This document shows positions 1 through 6,981 of a stretch of 11,583 bases of DNA, piece by piece. Below the pieces are notes generated by a model, which ran no database searches, was not told where the DNA came from, and saw only the letters and a list, made by a program, of their open reading frames with translations. The stretch comes from JASFQI01 sp050115555 (GTDB taxonomy: Bacteria > Desulfobacterota > DSM-4660 > Desulfatiglandales > HGW-15): contig JASFQI010000138.1 in NCBI GenBank assembly GCA_050115555.1, forward strand, positions 1-11,583. Direction: 5' to 3'. The number at the start of each line of letters is the position of its first letter. Within the stretch, counting starts at the first letter, position 1. The translations under genes and the position numbers were made by a program.

Positions 1-132
1 GCCATTGCGATTCCTTACAAACCATGAGAATCTATCCCATGATTGGACTGCGAAAGATGCAATATCCTGAAAAAACTGGCAGTCTGGATACGGTCTTGAA
101 TCCGCAGCCCTGTTTTGTTTGGACGGAGCATG

Positions 133-165
133 GAGTGCGGAATCGGGCTGTGATGTTCCGCACTC
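133..165. repeat. Perfect 10-bp inverted repeat upstream of the PNPOx-like gene
   Basis: GAGTGCGGAA at 133-142 is exactly complementary to TTCCGCACTC at 156-165, with a 13-base spacer. The repeat ends 4 bases before the GGGGAG ribosome binding site (170-175) and 13 bases before the ATG. No T-run follows, so it is not a terminator. It could be a repressor operator in DNA, or an RNA stem that affects access to the ribosome binding site. The symmetry is seen directly; the role is inferred. Bases 1-132 are more AT-rich than the genes, and I found no convincing promoter in them. Confidence 0.6.
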
Positions 166-178
166 GAGTGGGGAGATC

Positions 179-658
179 ATGACGGACGGCCACGACCTTC
201 AGGCCCTGGTAAGAGCGCTGATCGACTCCGAGAGCACTATGGCCCTGGCCACGGCCGGGGAGGGCGGGGCGTGGACTGCACCGGTCTACTACGTGTTTTT
301 CCGCGGCGCCATGTATTTTTTCTCGGACCCGGACTCAAGGCACATTCGGGAGTCTCTGGAAAGCGGCCAGGCCGCAGCCACCATCTACCCTTTCGTGTCC
401 TCCTGGCAGGAAATTCGAGGGCTTCAGATGTCGGGCCGCGTTCGAAAGGTGCGCCCTGGTCCGAAGGCATTGGGAGCGGTTCGGGCCTATGTGTCCAAGT
501 ATCCCTTTACAAGGGAGTTTTTTGACCCCAGGGAGGATCTTGACCTGGAGCGGTTCGCGAGCCGTTTCCGTGTGCGGCTCTACCGGTTCGAGCCCGACAT
601 CGTCTTGTACATGGACAACAAGATCCGGTTCGGGTTTCGGGAAGCGGTTCAGCTGTGA
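179..658 (+). CDS. Pyridoxamine 5'-phosphate oxidase-like FMN-binding protein
   Basis: This is a 159-aa protein of the PNPOx-like split-barrel fold, which usually binds FMN or a related flavin; the cytoplasmic substrate is unknown. The N-terminal pattern (MALATAGEGG near residues 21-30, then TAPVYYVF) followed by YFFSDPDSRHIRESLESG and IRGLQMSGRV resembles the small YhbP/UPF0306-like branch of PNPOx-related proteins rather than true PdxH. The length is normal for a single-domain member. I chose the ATG at 179 because GGGGAG lies 4 bases upstream (170-175) and the family core begins shortly after; a TTG at 119 in the same frame would add 20 residues that span the inverted repeat and do not look conserved. 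The stop overlaps the GTG of the following HAD phosphatase, so the two are probably cotranslated. Family assignment is firm; the reaction is not known. Confidence 0.85.
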   Translation: MTDGHDLQALVRALIDSESTMALATAGEGGAWTAPVYYVFFRGAMYFFSDPDSRHIRESLESGQAAATIYPFVSSWQEIRGLQMSGRVRKVRPGPKALGAVRAYVSKYPFTREFFDPREDLDLERFASRFRVRLYRFEPDIVLYMDNKIRFGFREAVQL

Positions 659-1395
659 AAGGGCCTGACGGACAGGGAAACGCAGGGGTGAGGCAAGCGT
701 TCGAGGGTTTTGAGCGTGAAAAGGGGAGTGTCCAGGCCGTCATGTTCGATCTGGATGGGACCCTGATCGACTCCATTCCCACGTACTTCCGGATCGTAGC
801 GGCCATGCTGGACGAGGTCGGGCTGCCCCAGGCCCCGCGAGAGGCCGTGGCTGCCATGATCAAGGAAGGGATGACAGGGTTCCGTCACCTGATCCCGGGA
901 TCCATGGCGCACCGGAGGGAGGAGCTCATCGAGGCCTGTATGAGGGCCGGGAAGGAGATTTCCGCCCGCATTTATTCAGATTCGGTGGGACTGATCCCGG
1001 GGGTTCAAACCTTGTTCCAGCGGTTGAAGGAGTCGGGACTGCGGATCGGCATTGTCACGGCCTCTCACACACGGTTCATCGATAGGAAGCTTCTACCACT
1101 GAAAGAGGCGGGAATCCACGAGCTGATCGACGCGGTGATCGTGATCGAGGACACTACGAAGATGAAACCCGATCCGGAGCCTGTCATGGCCTGCGCCCGG
1201 CGCCTCCGCGTGGAGGAGGGCCGGTCCGTGTATGTGGGGGATGCGGACGTGGACATGATGGCGGGCAGGCGAGCCGGAACGTTCACTGTGGGGGTCCTGA
1301 CCGGCGTGGATGACTACGATGCCCTGGCTGCGAATGGACCGGATCTGATCGTTCAGGGGGTCCGGGATCTGGTCCCCTGGTTTGCGGCCGGGTGA
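655..1395 (+). CDS. HAD-superfamily phosphatase (phosphoglycolate phosphatase/beta-phosphoglucomutase-like)
   Basis: This is a soluble Mg2+-dependent phosphohydrolase of HAD subfamily I. Motif I is DLDGT with nucleophile D32 and acid/base D34; motif II is IVTAS around T135; motif III is K171 in KMKPDPEP; motif IV is VGDADVD with D196. The helical cap lies between motifs I and II (about 45-115). The C-terminal GVLTGVDDYDAL resembles Gph-type phosphatases, so a small sugar or glycolate phosphate is plausible, but the substrate cannot be read from the sequence. The start is uncertain: GTG at 655 overlaps the previous stop (GTGA), which fits translational coupling, while GTG at 688 has AGGGA 9 bases upstream and puts the DxD motif at residue 21, nearer the family norm. 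The gene converges on the DUF120 gene with only 9 bases between stops and no visible terminator. Confidence 0.88.
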   Translation: MKGPDGQGNAGVRQAFEGFEREKGSVQAVMFDLDGTLIDSIPTYFRIVAAMLDEVGLPQAPREAVAAMIKEGMTGFRHLIPGSMAHRREELIEACMRAGKEISARIYSDSVGLIPGVQTLFQRLKESGLRIGIVTASHTRFIDRKLLPLKEAGIHELIDAVIVIEDTTKMKPDPEPVMACARRLRVEEGRSVYVGDADVDMMAGRRAGTFTVGVLTGVDDYDALAANGPDLIVQGVRDLVPWFAAG

Positions 1396-1404
1396 AAGAG
1401 GATT

Positions 1405-2172
1405 CTACTCCCCGTACTGCTCCGCCTTTTCCTTTTTTTCCCGTTCAAAGTCGTGGGGTGAGGCCGGGATCTCCCCCTTGAGCATGGAACGCAGGGCCAG
1501 CACATTTCGGTGGTCTTTGCCGAGCTCGGTTTCGAGCGATTGAACGGCCCGCCCCAGGGTTCGGTCCAGCTGGGTCTGGATGCTTATACGGACAGATTCA
1601 GGCAAGGCGCGATACTGCTTCACCAGGTTGTTGATCCAGTTGTCGAGATGGCTCATGTCCCGGGTTTCCACGGGATAGACATATCCTTCCAGGGCGCCTG
1701 CAGAGGAGGCAAAGGCATAGAGCTCCTCGAACCTGTCTGAAGGGTCGCTTTCTCTCGTTACAGGCTCGTCGATACGTGCCCGGTCTGAAGCGATCGTCAC
1801 GCAGTCCCCGTCGCCGAGCCCGAGGACCTCCTTGAGGTTGAAGCCCGCGATGATCTCGAGGACCCGTTTTTCGTGAATGCGTACATCCTCGGAGGGCAGG
1901 ACCACGGCGGCGGGAATCCCGTTCAGTGTGACCCTTTTGAGTCGGGCCGAGCAATAGGTCGGGTCGTCCGGAACGAGCTCGAAATCCGCATCCTGCAGGA
2001 AATCTTCCAGGGAGTCCAGGTCCCTGTCGTTCACGCGGACGTTGAGCGTTCCGGGGAAGGGCTCATAGCCCAGCATGCGCCTGCACTGCGCCACCACCCA
2101 CCCCACCTGGGTGAAGGTCGCGCCTTTTCCGGCTCCGCTTTGAATGATTCCGGTGAGGGTGGGCCTTTCCAT
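1405..2172 (-). CDS. DUF120 (CTP-dependent riboflavin kinase-like) protein with a novel C-terminal region
   Basis: Residues 1-130 match the DUF120 fold known from archaeal RibK, which makes FMN from riboflavin and CTP. The glycine-rich GAGKGATF is at 13-20, LGYEPFPGTLNV at 34-45, and HEKRVLEIIAGFNLKE followed by LGDGDCV at 100-125. In the characterised archaeal enzyme the Thr and Asn of the TLN motif bind Mg2+, and both are present here (T42, N44). Residues 131-255 are not part of that domain: they look mostly helical and charged, end in a Lys/Glu-rich tail, and I do not recognise them. The ATG at 2172 has AAAGGA upstream. The gene lies 63 bases downstream of the cyclic-nucleotide-binding gene on the same strand and is probably cotranscribed with it. 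Whether it phosphorylates riboflavin or only binds a ligand is open; most bacteria use the unrelated RibF. Confidence 0.75.
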   Translation of the reverse strand: MERPTLTGIIQSGAGKGATFTQVGWVVAQCRRMLGYEPFPGTLNVRVNDRDLDSLEDFLQDADFELVPDDPTYCSARLKRVTLNGIPAAVVLPSEDVRIHEKRVLEIIAGFNLKEVLGLGDGDCVTIASDRARIDEPVTRESDPSDRFEELYAFASSAGALEGYVYPVETRDMSHLDNWINNLVKQYRALPESVRISIQTQLDRTLGRAVQSLETELGKDHRNVLALRSMLKGEIPASPHDFEREKKEKAEQYGE

Positions 2173-2235
2173 TCCTTTTCCTTTCAGCGCGATGAGGCAG
2201 AACGCCCGGCAAGGAAGACGGTGCTTACCGATCGC

Positions 2236-2733
2236 TCAGGTCATGGGGAGCATGTAGTCGGCCAGACGGCTCGACGTCTTCCTCAGGTTCTGGCTCAGGA
2301 GGCGGGCAAGCCCCTTGATGATCTTCACTCCGGTTCCGGGGTGGTCTTCTAGGACGCTGTCAAAGCCTTCCCGGGTAAGGATGAGGAGGGTGGACTCTTT
2401 TTTGGCACGGACCGTGGCCGAGCGGGGGAAATCGTCAATCACGGCCATTTCCCCAATGGAACGGTTTTTCCCGAGAGTGGCGATGACCACCTGGTGGCCG
2501 GTGTCCACCCCTTTGATGACCTCGAGAATGCCGCTCGCCACGAAACAGACATAGTTGCCCTGGTCGCCTTCCTTGAAGACGATTTCTCCTTCGCGCACAT
2601 CCATCAGGTTCATGTACCTGGTGGCGATACGAAGCTCGTCCGAATCCAGCGTGTCGAAAATAGGAAGGTTGATCAGGACGTCGAGGATGGCTTTGGACGT
2701 CTTTCTCTGCGGTTCGTCCTTGACCTTCGCCAT
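2236..2733 (-). CDS. Stand-alone cyclic-nucleotide-binding domain protein
   Basis: This is a 165-aa cytoplasmic protein made of one cNMP-binding (Crp/PKA-type) beta-roll. NLPIFDTLDSDELR (about 22-35) is the usual helical entry, EGDQGNYVCFVASGILEV (55-72) the core strands, and IGEMAVIDDFPRSATV (93-108) the phosphate-binding cassette with G94, E95, R104 and S105. Those cassette residues are the ones that contact the cyclic phosphate in Crp and PKA, so ligand binding is plausible. After the C-helix (about 133-160) the protein ends: there is no helix-turn-helix, kinase or channel domain. The start is the ATG at 2733 because AAGGAG lies 7 bases upstream; extension to 2892 would cross the divergent promoter region. 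It is the first gene of a minus-strand pair with the DUF120 protein. Its output is unknown and may be a partner protein. Confidence 0.87.
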   Translation of the reverse strand: MAKVKDEPQRKTSKAILDVLINLPIFDTLDSDELRIATRYMNLMDVREGEIVFKEGDQGNYVCFVASGILEVIKGVDTGHQVVIATLGKNRSIGEMAVIDDFPRSATVRAKKESTLLILTREGFDSVLEDHPGTGVKIIKGLARLLSQNLRKTSSRLADYMLPMT

Positions 2734-2758
2734 GGGGTTCTCCTTCTGTGGTTTCCCT

Positions 2759-2787
2759 TTGCAAACGCGCAATATCGTGGATAGTAT
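2759..2787 (+). promoter_or_regulatory. Candidate sigma-70-type promoter for the phosphofructokinase operon
   Basis: TTGCAA (2759-2764) and TAGTAT (2782-2787) are separated by 17 bases; each matches the consensus at four of six positions. The predicted leader would be roughly 110 bases. The TTGCAA lies inside the 8-bp palindrome TTTGCAAA (2758-2765). This is a weak call based on spacing and position only. Confidence 0.35.
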
Positions 2788-2788
2788 A
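2783..2788 (-). promoter_or_regulatory. Candidate -10 element for the minus-strand pair
   Basis: Read on the minus strand, positions 2788-2783 give TATACT, five of six matches to the sigma-70 -10 consensus, about 50 bases upstream of the cyclic-nucleotide-binding gene's ATG. I see no good -35 at 16-18 bases. The box overlaps the candidate plus-strand -10 used for the phosphofructokinase gene. Confidence 0.4.
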
Positions 2789-2811
2789 AGGAGAACAGCT
2801 TGGAAACGCAC

Positions 2812-2852
2812 GGAAAAAGTGTGCCATAAACAACCCCGCTTCGCGCTTTTCC
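2812..2852 (+). other. Possible stem-loop in the phosphofructokinase leader
   Basis: GGAAAA (2812-2817) pairs with TTTTCC (2847-2852). After one bulged A (2818), GTGTG (2819-2823) continues the stem with CGCGC (2842-2846) through three G-C and two G-U pairs. The loop is 18 bases. The G-U pairs exist only in plus-strand RNA, which fits a leader structure. It is followed by 54 bases before the ATG. No match to a known riboswitch is evident. Confidence 0.3.
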
Positions 2853-2906
2853 ACGAACCGTGCAAAGAAAGCAAAAGTGCGGGGCGAGACAAACCGGAGG
2901 GGATCC

Positions 2907-5024
2907 ATGTCCGATCATCCGCTTGCGCAGACGCAGGAACTACTCAAGCGAAAACAGGTGCAGGAGGCGGTCTCGAGCATCAACCGCGAGCTCATGGAGC
3001 GCCGCGGGTTTGACCCTCCCCGATGCAAGGCCTTTGAAGGATCCTTCACCCTGCTTCGGGAGACCGATGCGTACACGTTCGATATCGACCCGCATGCCGC
3101 AAAGGAGCTTCCGTCCATCATCGGCAACCCCGTGCAGGAAATCGTGCGCGAGGATGTAACGGATGCGGAATCCCGGGAGCGCTATCAAAAACGGAGGAGC
3201 ATCGGGATCGTCTTTTCCGGGGGACCGGCGCCCGGGGGGCACAATGTCATTGCCGGTCTGTATGAAGCGGCCAAGGCCGCGAACCCGGAATCCAGGATCT
3301 ACGGATTCCTCATGGGGCCGGACGGCATCATGGAGAACGAGGTGGTGGAGATCACCGAGGAGAAGGTGAAGACGTATCGAAACCTTGGTGGTTTTACCAT
3401 GATCAAGACGGGAAGAACCAAGATCGATACAAAGGAGAAGACGGCGCTTTCCAGGGAGACCTGCCAGAACCTCGATCTCGACGCCCTGGTCGTCGTAGGG
3501 GGAGACGACTCAAACACGAATGCCGCATTTCTTGCAGAGGCCTTTCACGACGACGGGATCCAGGTCATCGGAGTTCCCAAAACCATCGACGGCGATATCC
3601 AGGTGCGGGATGCTTCCGGGAGTGTGCTCTGTGCCATGTCCTTCGGGTTCCACACGGCGGCACGGGCCTTTTCCAACAACATCGCCAATCTCTGCACGGA
3701 CAGCAGCTCGGACGTGAAGTACTGGCACATCTGCAAGGTCATGGGGCGGGTGGCCAGTCACCTGGCCCTGGAGGTGGCCCTTCAGACCCATGCGAATATG
3801 ACGCTCATCGGGGAAGATCTTGCAGACTACGTGGATCAAGAACGGCTGGAGCGGGCTCATGAGACTGGCGTGACGGACTACAGCGCCTATGGCCTGACCC
3901 TTCGGCACCTCTCCCGCGTGGTCTGCGAGGGCATTATTCAGCGAGCCACTGCGGGAAAGAACTACGGGGTGATCGTCATTCCCGAGGGGGTGCTGGAGTT
4001 CATCAACGAGATCCAGGTGTTCATCGTCAAGCTCAGCACGATCATCGCCCGGTACAACGAGACCCACGATCGTCACTTTCACCTCCGATTCCCAACCCTT
4101 TCCGACAAACTCGAGTACCTGCGCAACCTGGCCCGGCACACCCAGGAGGGGCAGACCATTCCCATCTGGAGCGACCGTGACGACGACCTCTTCAACGACC
4201 TGCCGCCGTTTTTCCAGGAAGGGCTGCTCACGGAGAGGGACAGCCACGGGAACTTCCAGTTCTCGCTGGTGGAGACGGACAAGGTGATCATGGACATGGT
4301 TCGCGATCATCTGAGCATTCTCCGTGAGCGAGGGGAGTACTCCCTTGCCGTAGAACCGGCCTACTACCGGAAGGTCCTGGAAAAGGACGGACTGGATCCG
4401 GATCGATACGGACCCGCTCTGTTCTCCAACTATGGGGAAGAAGGGCTCCTTCGGATGAGAAAGGAGATCATTTCCCGCAAGACGCTGCGACAGGAGATCG
4501 TTCGGGCCGGCGCGCTCGAGGAGAAGGATCCGGTTCCGCCTGCCTTGGAAAAGGTTTTCAAGGCCACGGTCCCGAACTTCAAGACGCAGACCCATTTTTA
4601 TGGGTACGACGGCCGCGGGAACGATCCCACGCGGTTTGACTGCACGTACACATACAACCTGGGGCTTTGCGTGTTCAGCCTGATCGCCAACGGAGCCACC
4701 GGGCAGATGGCCGCCATTCGAAACCTGGAAAAGGATTTTTCTCAGTGGGATCCCATCGGCATTCCCATTGCCCCGCTCATGCACCTGGAAGAGCGAAAGG
4801 GAAAGCTGACGCTGGTCCTGGAGAAGAGCGTGGTGGACGTTCAATCCCCGGCCTTCCGGGTGTCCAAGGCGTTGCGGGAGAAATGGCTCGCTGCCGAGCC
4901 GGGGGAGGACGACTACCGCCGTCCCGGCCCCATCCGGTTTTCCGGGAAGGCCGAGGAGGATCGCCCCATCACCCTCGTGCTGAACGCGTTCGGGGAGGAC
5001 GATTCGGACGGGGGGAGGGAATGA
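2907..5024 (+). CDS. pfp: Diphosphate-fructose-6-phosphate 1-phosphotransferase, long form
   Basis: The enzyme transfers phosphate reversibly between diphosphate and fructose-6-phosphate, a cytosolic glycolysis/gluconeogenesis step. Signatures are GGPAPGG (105-111), GGDDSNTNAA (198-207), PKTIDGD (224-230) and MGR (279-281). In this superfamily the second Asp of GGDD and the Lys of PKT mark diphosphate rather than ATP as donor, and both are present (D201, K225). The C-terminal part, with GYDGRGNDPTRFDCTYTY and LIANGATGQMA, matches the long plant-type PPi-PFK group. At 705 aa it is longer than the usual 550-620 aa of that group; extra sequence lies mainly in the middle and the charged C-terminus. 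The ATG at 2907 is preceded by GGAGGGG (2896-2902). The stop overlaps the next start (ATGA), tying it to LPS glycosyltransferases. Sedoheptulose-7-phosphate is a possible second substrate, as shown for some bacterial PPi-PFKs. Confidence 0.92.
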   Translation: MSDHPLAQTQELLKRKQVQEAVSSINRELMERRGFDPPRCKAFEGSFTLLRETDAYTFDIDPHAAKELPSIIGNPVQEIVREDVTDAESRERYQKRRSIGIVFSGGPAPGGHNVIAGLYEAAKAANPESRIYGFLMGPDGIMENEVVEITEEKVKTYRNLGGFTMIKTGRTKIDTKEKTALSRETCQNLDLDALVVVGGDDSNTNAAFLAEAFHDDGIQVIGVPKTIDGDIQVRDASGSVLCAMSFGFHTAARAFSNNIANLCTDSSSDVKYWHICKVMGRVASHLALEVALQTHANMTLIGEDLADYVDQERLERAHETGVTDYSAYGLTLRHLSRVVCEGIIQRATAGKNYGVIVIPEGVLEFINEIQVFIVKLSTIIARYNETHDRHFHLRFPTLSDKLEYLRNLARHTQEGQTIPIWSDRDDDLFNDLPPFFQEGLLTERDSHGNFQFSLVETDKVIMDMVRDHLSILRERGEYSLAVEPAYYRKVLEKDGLDPDRYGPALFSNYGEEGLLRMRKEIISRKTLRQEIVRAGALEEKDPVPPALEKVFKATVPNFKTQTHFYGYDGRGNDPTRFDCTYTYNLGLCVFSLIANGATGQMAAIRNLEKDFSQWDPIGIPIAPLMHLEERKGKLTLVLEKSVVDVQSPAFRVSKALREKWLAAEPGEDDYRRPGPIRFSGKAEEDRPITLVLNAFGEDDSDGGRE

Positions 5025-5812
5025 CGCAGGACGAGTCTTCCCCGGTTCGAGTCGCCGTGGCGATCATCGCGCAGGACGAAGAGGAACGCCTTCCGGCCTG
5101 TCTGGCAAGCGTCTCCTTTGCCGATGACGTGGTGGTTGTGGATTCGGGGAGCCGGGACCGCACGGTAGCCCTTGCCGAGTCCGCCGGGGCGAGGGTCTTT
5201 GTGGAGCCGTGGCAGGGCTTTTCCGAGCAGAAGCAGCTCGCCGTGGATCGATGCGCACACGACTGGGTCCTGATCCTGGACGCGGACGAGCGGGTACCCG
5301 AGGAGACGGCCGTGGCCATTCGAAGGGCCCTGGCATCGGGGGGGGCATCCGCAGGGGCATACAGCTTTCGCAGGAGGAACTTTCTTCACGGCCGCTGGAT
5401 TCGTCATGCCGGGTGGTGGCCCGACCGCATCGTGCGGCTCGTGGACCGAAGGCAGGGGGGGTTCGACGGACGGACGGTTCACGAGCGGTGGGTGACCCGA
5501 GGGGAAGAGCACGTCCTGGATGCGGTCATCGACCATTACAGCTTTCGTGACTACTCCGAAGTGGTGGACAAGATGGAACGGTACTCCAGCCTCGCGGCCC
5601 GGTCCTTGTTCGAAGCGGGAAAAAGCGCGGGACCGTTCGCGCCGGGCATGCACGGTCTCTGGATGTTTTTTCGTACCTATCTTCTGGAGCTTGGCGTGCT
5701 GGACGGGTTCGAGGGTTTTGTGATCTCCGTGATGAATGCGGGCGGTTCCTTTCTCAAGTACGCAAAGCTCAGAGAACTCGCCATCTCCTCCGGAGGCGGC
5801 ATCAGGGATTGA
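5021..5812 (+). CDS. Family 2 glycosyltransferase, WaaE/KdtX-like (LPS core)
   Basis: This 263-aa GT-A-fold inverting glycosyltransferase probably works at the cytoplasmic face of the inner membrane on lipid A-core. The N-terminus holds the GT2 core: VAVAIIAQDEEERLPACLASV (11-31), VVVVDSGSRDRT (37-48) and the metal-binding LILDADE (84-90). The middle has the family pattern GRWIRHAGWWPDRIVRL and a VHERW segment, followed by HYSFRDYSEVVDKMERYSS, all typical of the WaaE/KdtX subgroup that adds a sugar to the inner core. A hydrophobic segment (LWMFFRTYLLELGVL) near the C-terminus may sit on the membrane. The ATG overlaps the phosphofructokinase stop, with GGGGGAGGG just upstream. The actual donor and acceptor sugars cannot be read from sequence. 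Confidence 0.88.
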   Translation: MTQDESSPVRVAVAIIAQDEEERLPACLASVSFADDVVVVDSGSRDRTVALAESAGARVFVEPWQGFSEQKQLAVDRCAHDWVLILDADERVPEETAVAIRRALASGGASAGAYSFRRRNFLHGRWIRHAGWWPDRIVRLVDRRQGGFDGRTVHERWVTRGEEHVLDAVIDHYSFRDYSEVVDKMERYSSLAARSLFEAGKSAGPFAPGMHGLWMFFRTYLLELGVLDGFEGFVISVMNAGGSFLKYAKLRELAISSGGGIRD

Positions 5813-5877
5813 CGCGGCCGGAGCCTGGAAACGCCTGGGATAGCGAAAAGCGGTCCCTCCTGAGCCGAGAAGACGGT

Positions 5878-6981
5878 ATGAGCGTGGATTTGAACGGGAA
5901 GCGCATCTTGATCGTGAAGCTGCGATACATCGGAGACACACTGAGCGTGGTCCCGGTGGTGGAGAACCTGGCGAAGAGGTCACCGGGAGCCGCAGTGGAC
6001 GTTCTGGTGAACCGCGGGACCGAGCCCGTCATTGCCTACCACCCCGGGATTCGCAAGGTCTGGGTGTACGATTACGCCCTGGCCAAGCAGAAGCGATGGG
6101 CGTCCTTTCGCTATCAAAGGGCCTTGATTCGGGACTTACGAGCCGAGAGGTACGACATTGTCATCGATTACACCCATGGGGACAGGGCGGCCCTGCTTTG
6201 CTTCCTCACCGGCGCCCGGGTGCGAATCACCCATGCTCACGCGGGCTCCCTCTCCAGGCTTCTCATGAACCGGTTCGTGGATACGGACCCGGCTGCGCAC
6301 CACATTGTGGATCACCAACTGGCCTCCTTGCGGTTGCTCGGGTTCGAGGATCTCGAGCGCACCCTGAGCCTGCACGTGCCCGAGGCGGTTCAACACCGGG
6401 TGGACCGGTGGATCGAACGCGCCCGGCTCCCCCAAGACCGTCCCTGGGTGGTCATCCATCCGGGAGCCCGGGGACCTCTTCGCATGTGGCGGCCGGAGCG
6501 CTTCGCCGAGATTGCAGGACGGGTGCAGAAACGCTATGGGGCTGCGGTGATCCTGGTGGGCGGCCCCGGGGAAGGAGACCTGCTCCAGGAAGTGGCGGCC
6601 GGTATGGCACAGGAGCCCGCCCTTTGTACACACGAGTTGAGCCTGCTGGAGATGGGTGAGCTCCTACGGCGTTCCTCCCTTTTCGTCGGAAACGACTCGG
6701 CGCCCGGCCACCTTGCCGCGGCCGTAGCCTGTCCCACGGTGTCCCTGTTCGGGCCGACCTTCCCTCACATGTGGCGCCCCCTCAGCCCGGAAGGGGAGGT
6801 GCTTTTCAAGAACGTGCCGTGCTGCGGCTGCCGCCAGGAGACCTGCATTCGGCCGGAATCCGGATGCATGGACATGATCGGCGTGGACGAGGTCTGGGAA
6901 CGGGTGCGCGGGATTCTGGAAAAGAGGATCAGCGGAGAGGGAGCCGTGGACCCTTCGGCAACGAAACGGGGTGCGGCATGA
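5878..6981 (+). CDS. Family 9 glycosyltransferase (LPS heptosyltransferase-like)
   Basis: This is a 367-aa GT-B enzyme of the ADP-heptose:LPS heptosyltransferase family. The N-terminal LRYIGDTLSVVP (15-26) carries the catalytic-base Asp (D20). The linker to the nucleotide-binding half is followed by VVIHPGARGPLRMWRPERFAE (191-211), ILVGGPGEGD (225-234) and FVGNDSAPGHLAAAVACPTVSLFGPT (269-294), the donor-site motifs. A Cys cluster (C315, C316, C318, C323, C330) precedes the C-terminus, as in part of the WaaF/RfaF-like group. The ATG at 5878 starts the protein where the family normally begins; a TTG at 5809 overlapping the preceding stop would add 23 unconserved residues, and the ribosome binding site at 5878 is weak, so the start is not certain. 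It sits between a core GT2 and the M48 protease, whose ATG overlaps its stop. Confidence 0.88.
   Translation: MSVDLNGKRILIVKLRYIGDTLSVVPVVENLAKRSPGAAVDVLVNRGTEPVIAYHPGIRKVWVYDYALAKQKRWASFRYQRALIRDLRAERYDIVIDYTHGDRAALLCFLTGARVRITHAHAGSLSRLLMNRFVDTDPAAHHIVDHQLASLRLLGFEDLERTLSLHVPEAVQHRVDRWIERARLPQDRPWVVIHPGARGPLRMWRPERFAEIAGRVQKRYGAAVILVGGPGEGDLLQEVAAGMAQEPALCTHELSLLEMGELLRRSSLFVGNDSAPGHLAAAVACPTVSLFGPTFPHMWRPLSPEGEVLFKNVPCCGCRQETCIRPESGCMDMIGVDEVWERVRGILEKRISGEGAVDPSATKRGAA

Noticed and set aside
24..182. A 52-codon plus-strand reading frame whose TGA overlaps the ATG of the PNPOx-like gene.
   Set aside because: No convincing ribosome binding site, no recognisable motif, and it runs through the perfect inverted repeat; the coupling overlap is probably chance.
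1396..1404. A shared terminator between the converging HAD and DUF120 genes.
   Set aside because: Only 9 bases separate the stops and I could find no hairpin with a T-run on either strand around them.
3510..4844. A 444-codon antisense frame inside the phosphofructokinase gene.
   Set aside because: GC-rich codon bias produces long antisense frames; no ribosome binding site or domain is visible and the sense frame is certain.
4913..5983. A 356-codon antisense frame across the GT2 gene.
   Set aside because: Proline/arginine-rich shadow of a well-supported sense gene that also crosses two gene boundaries.
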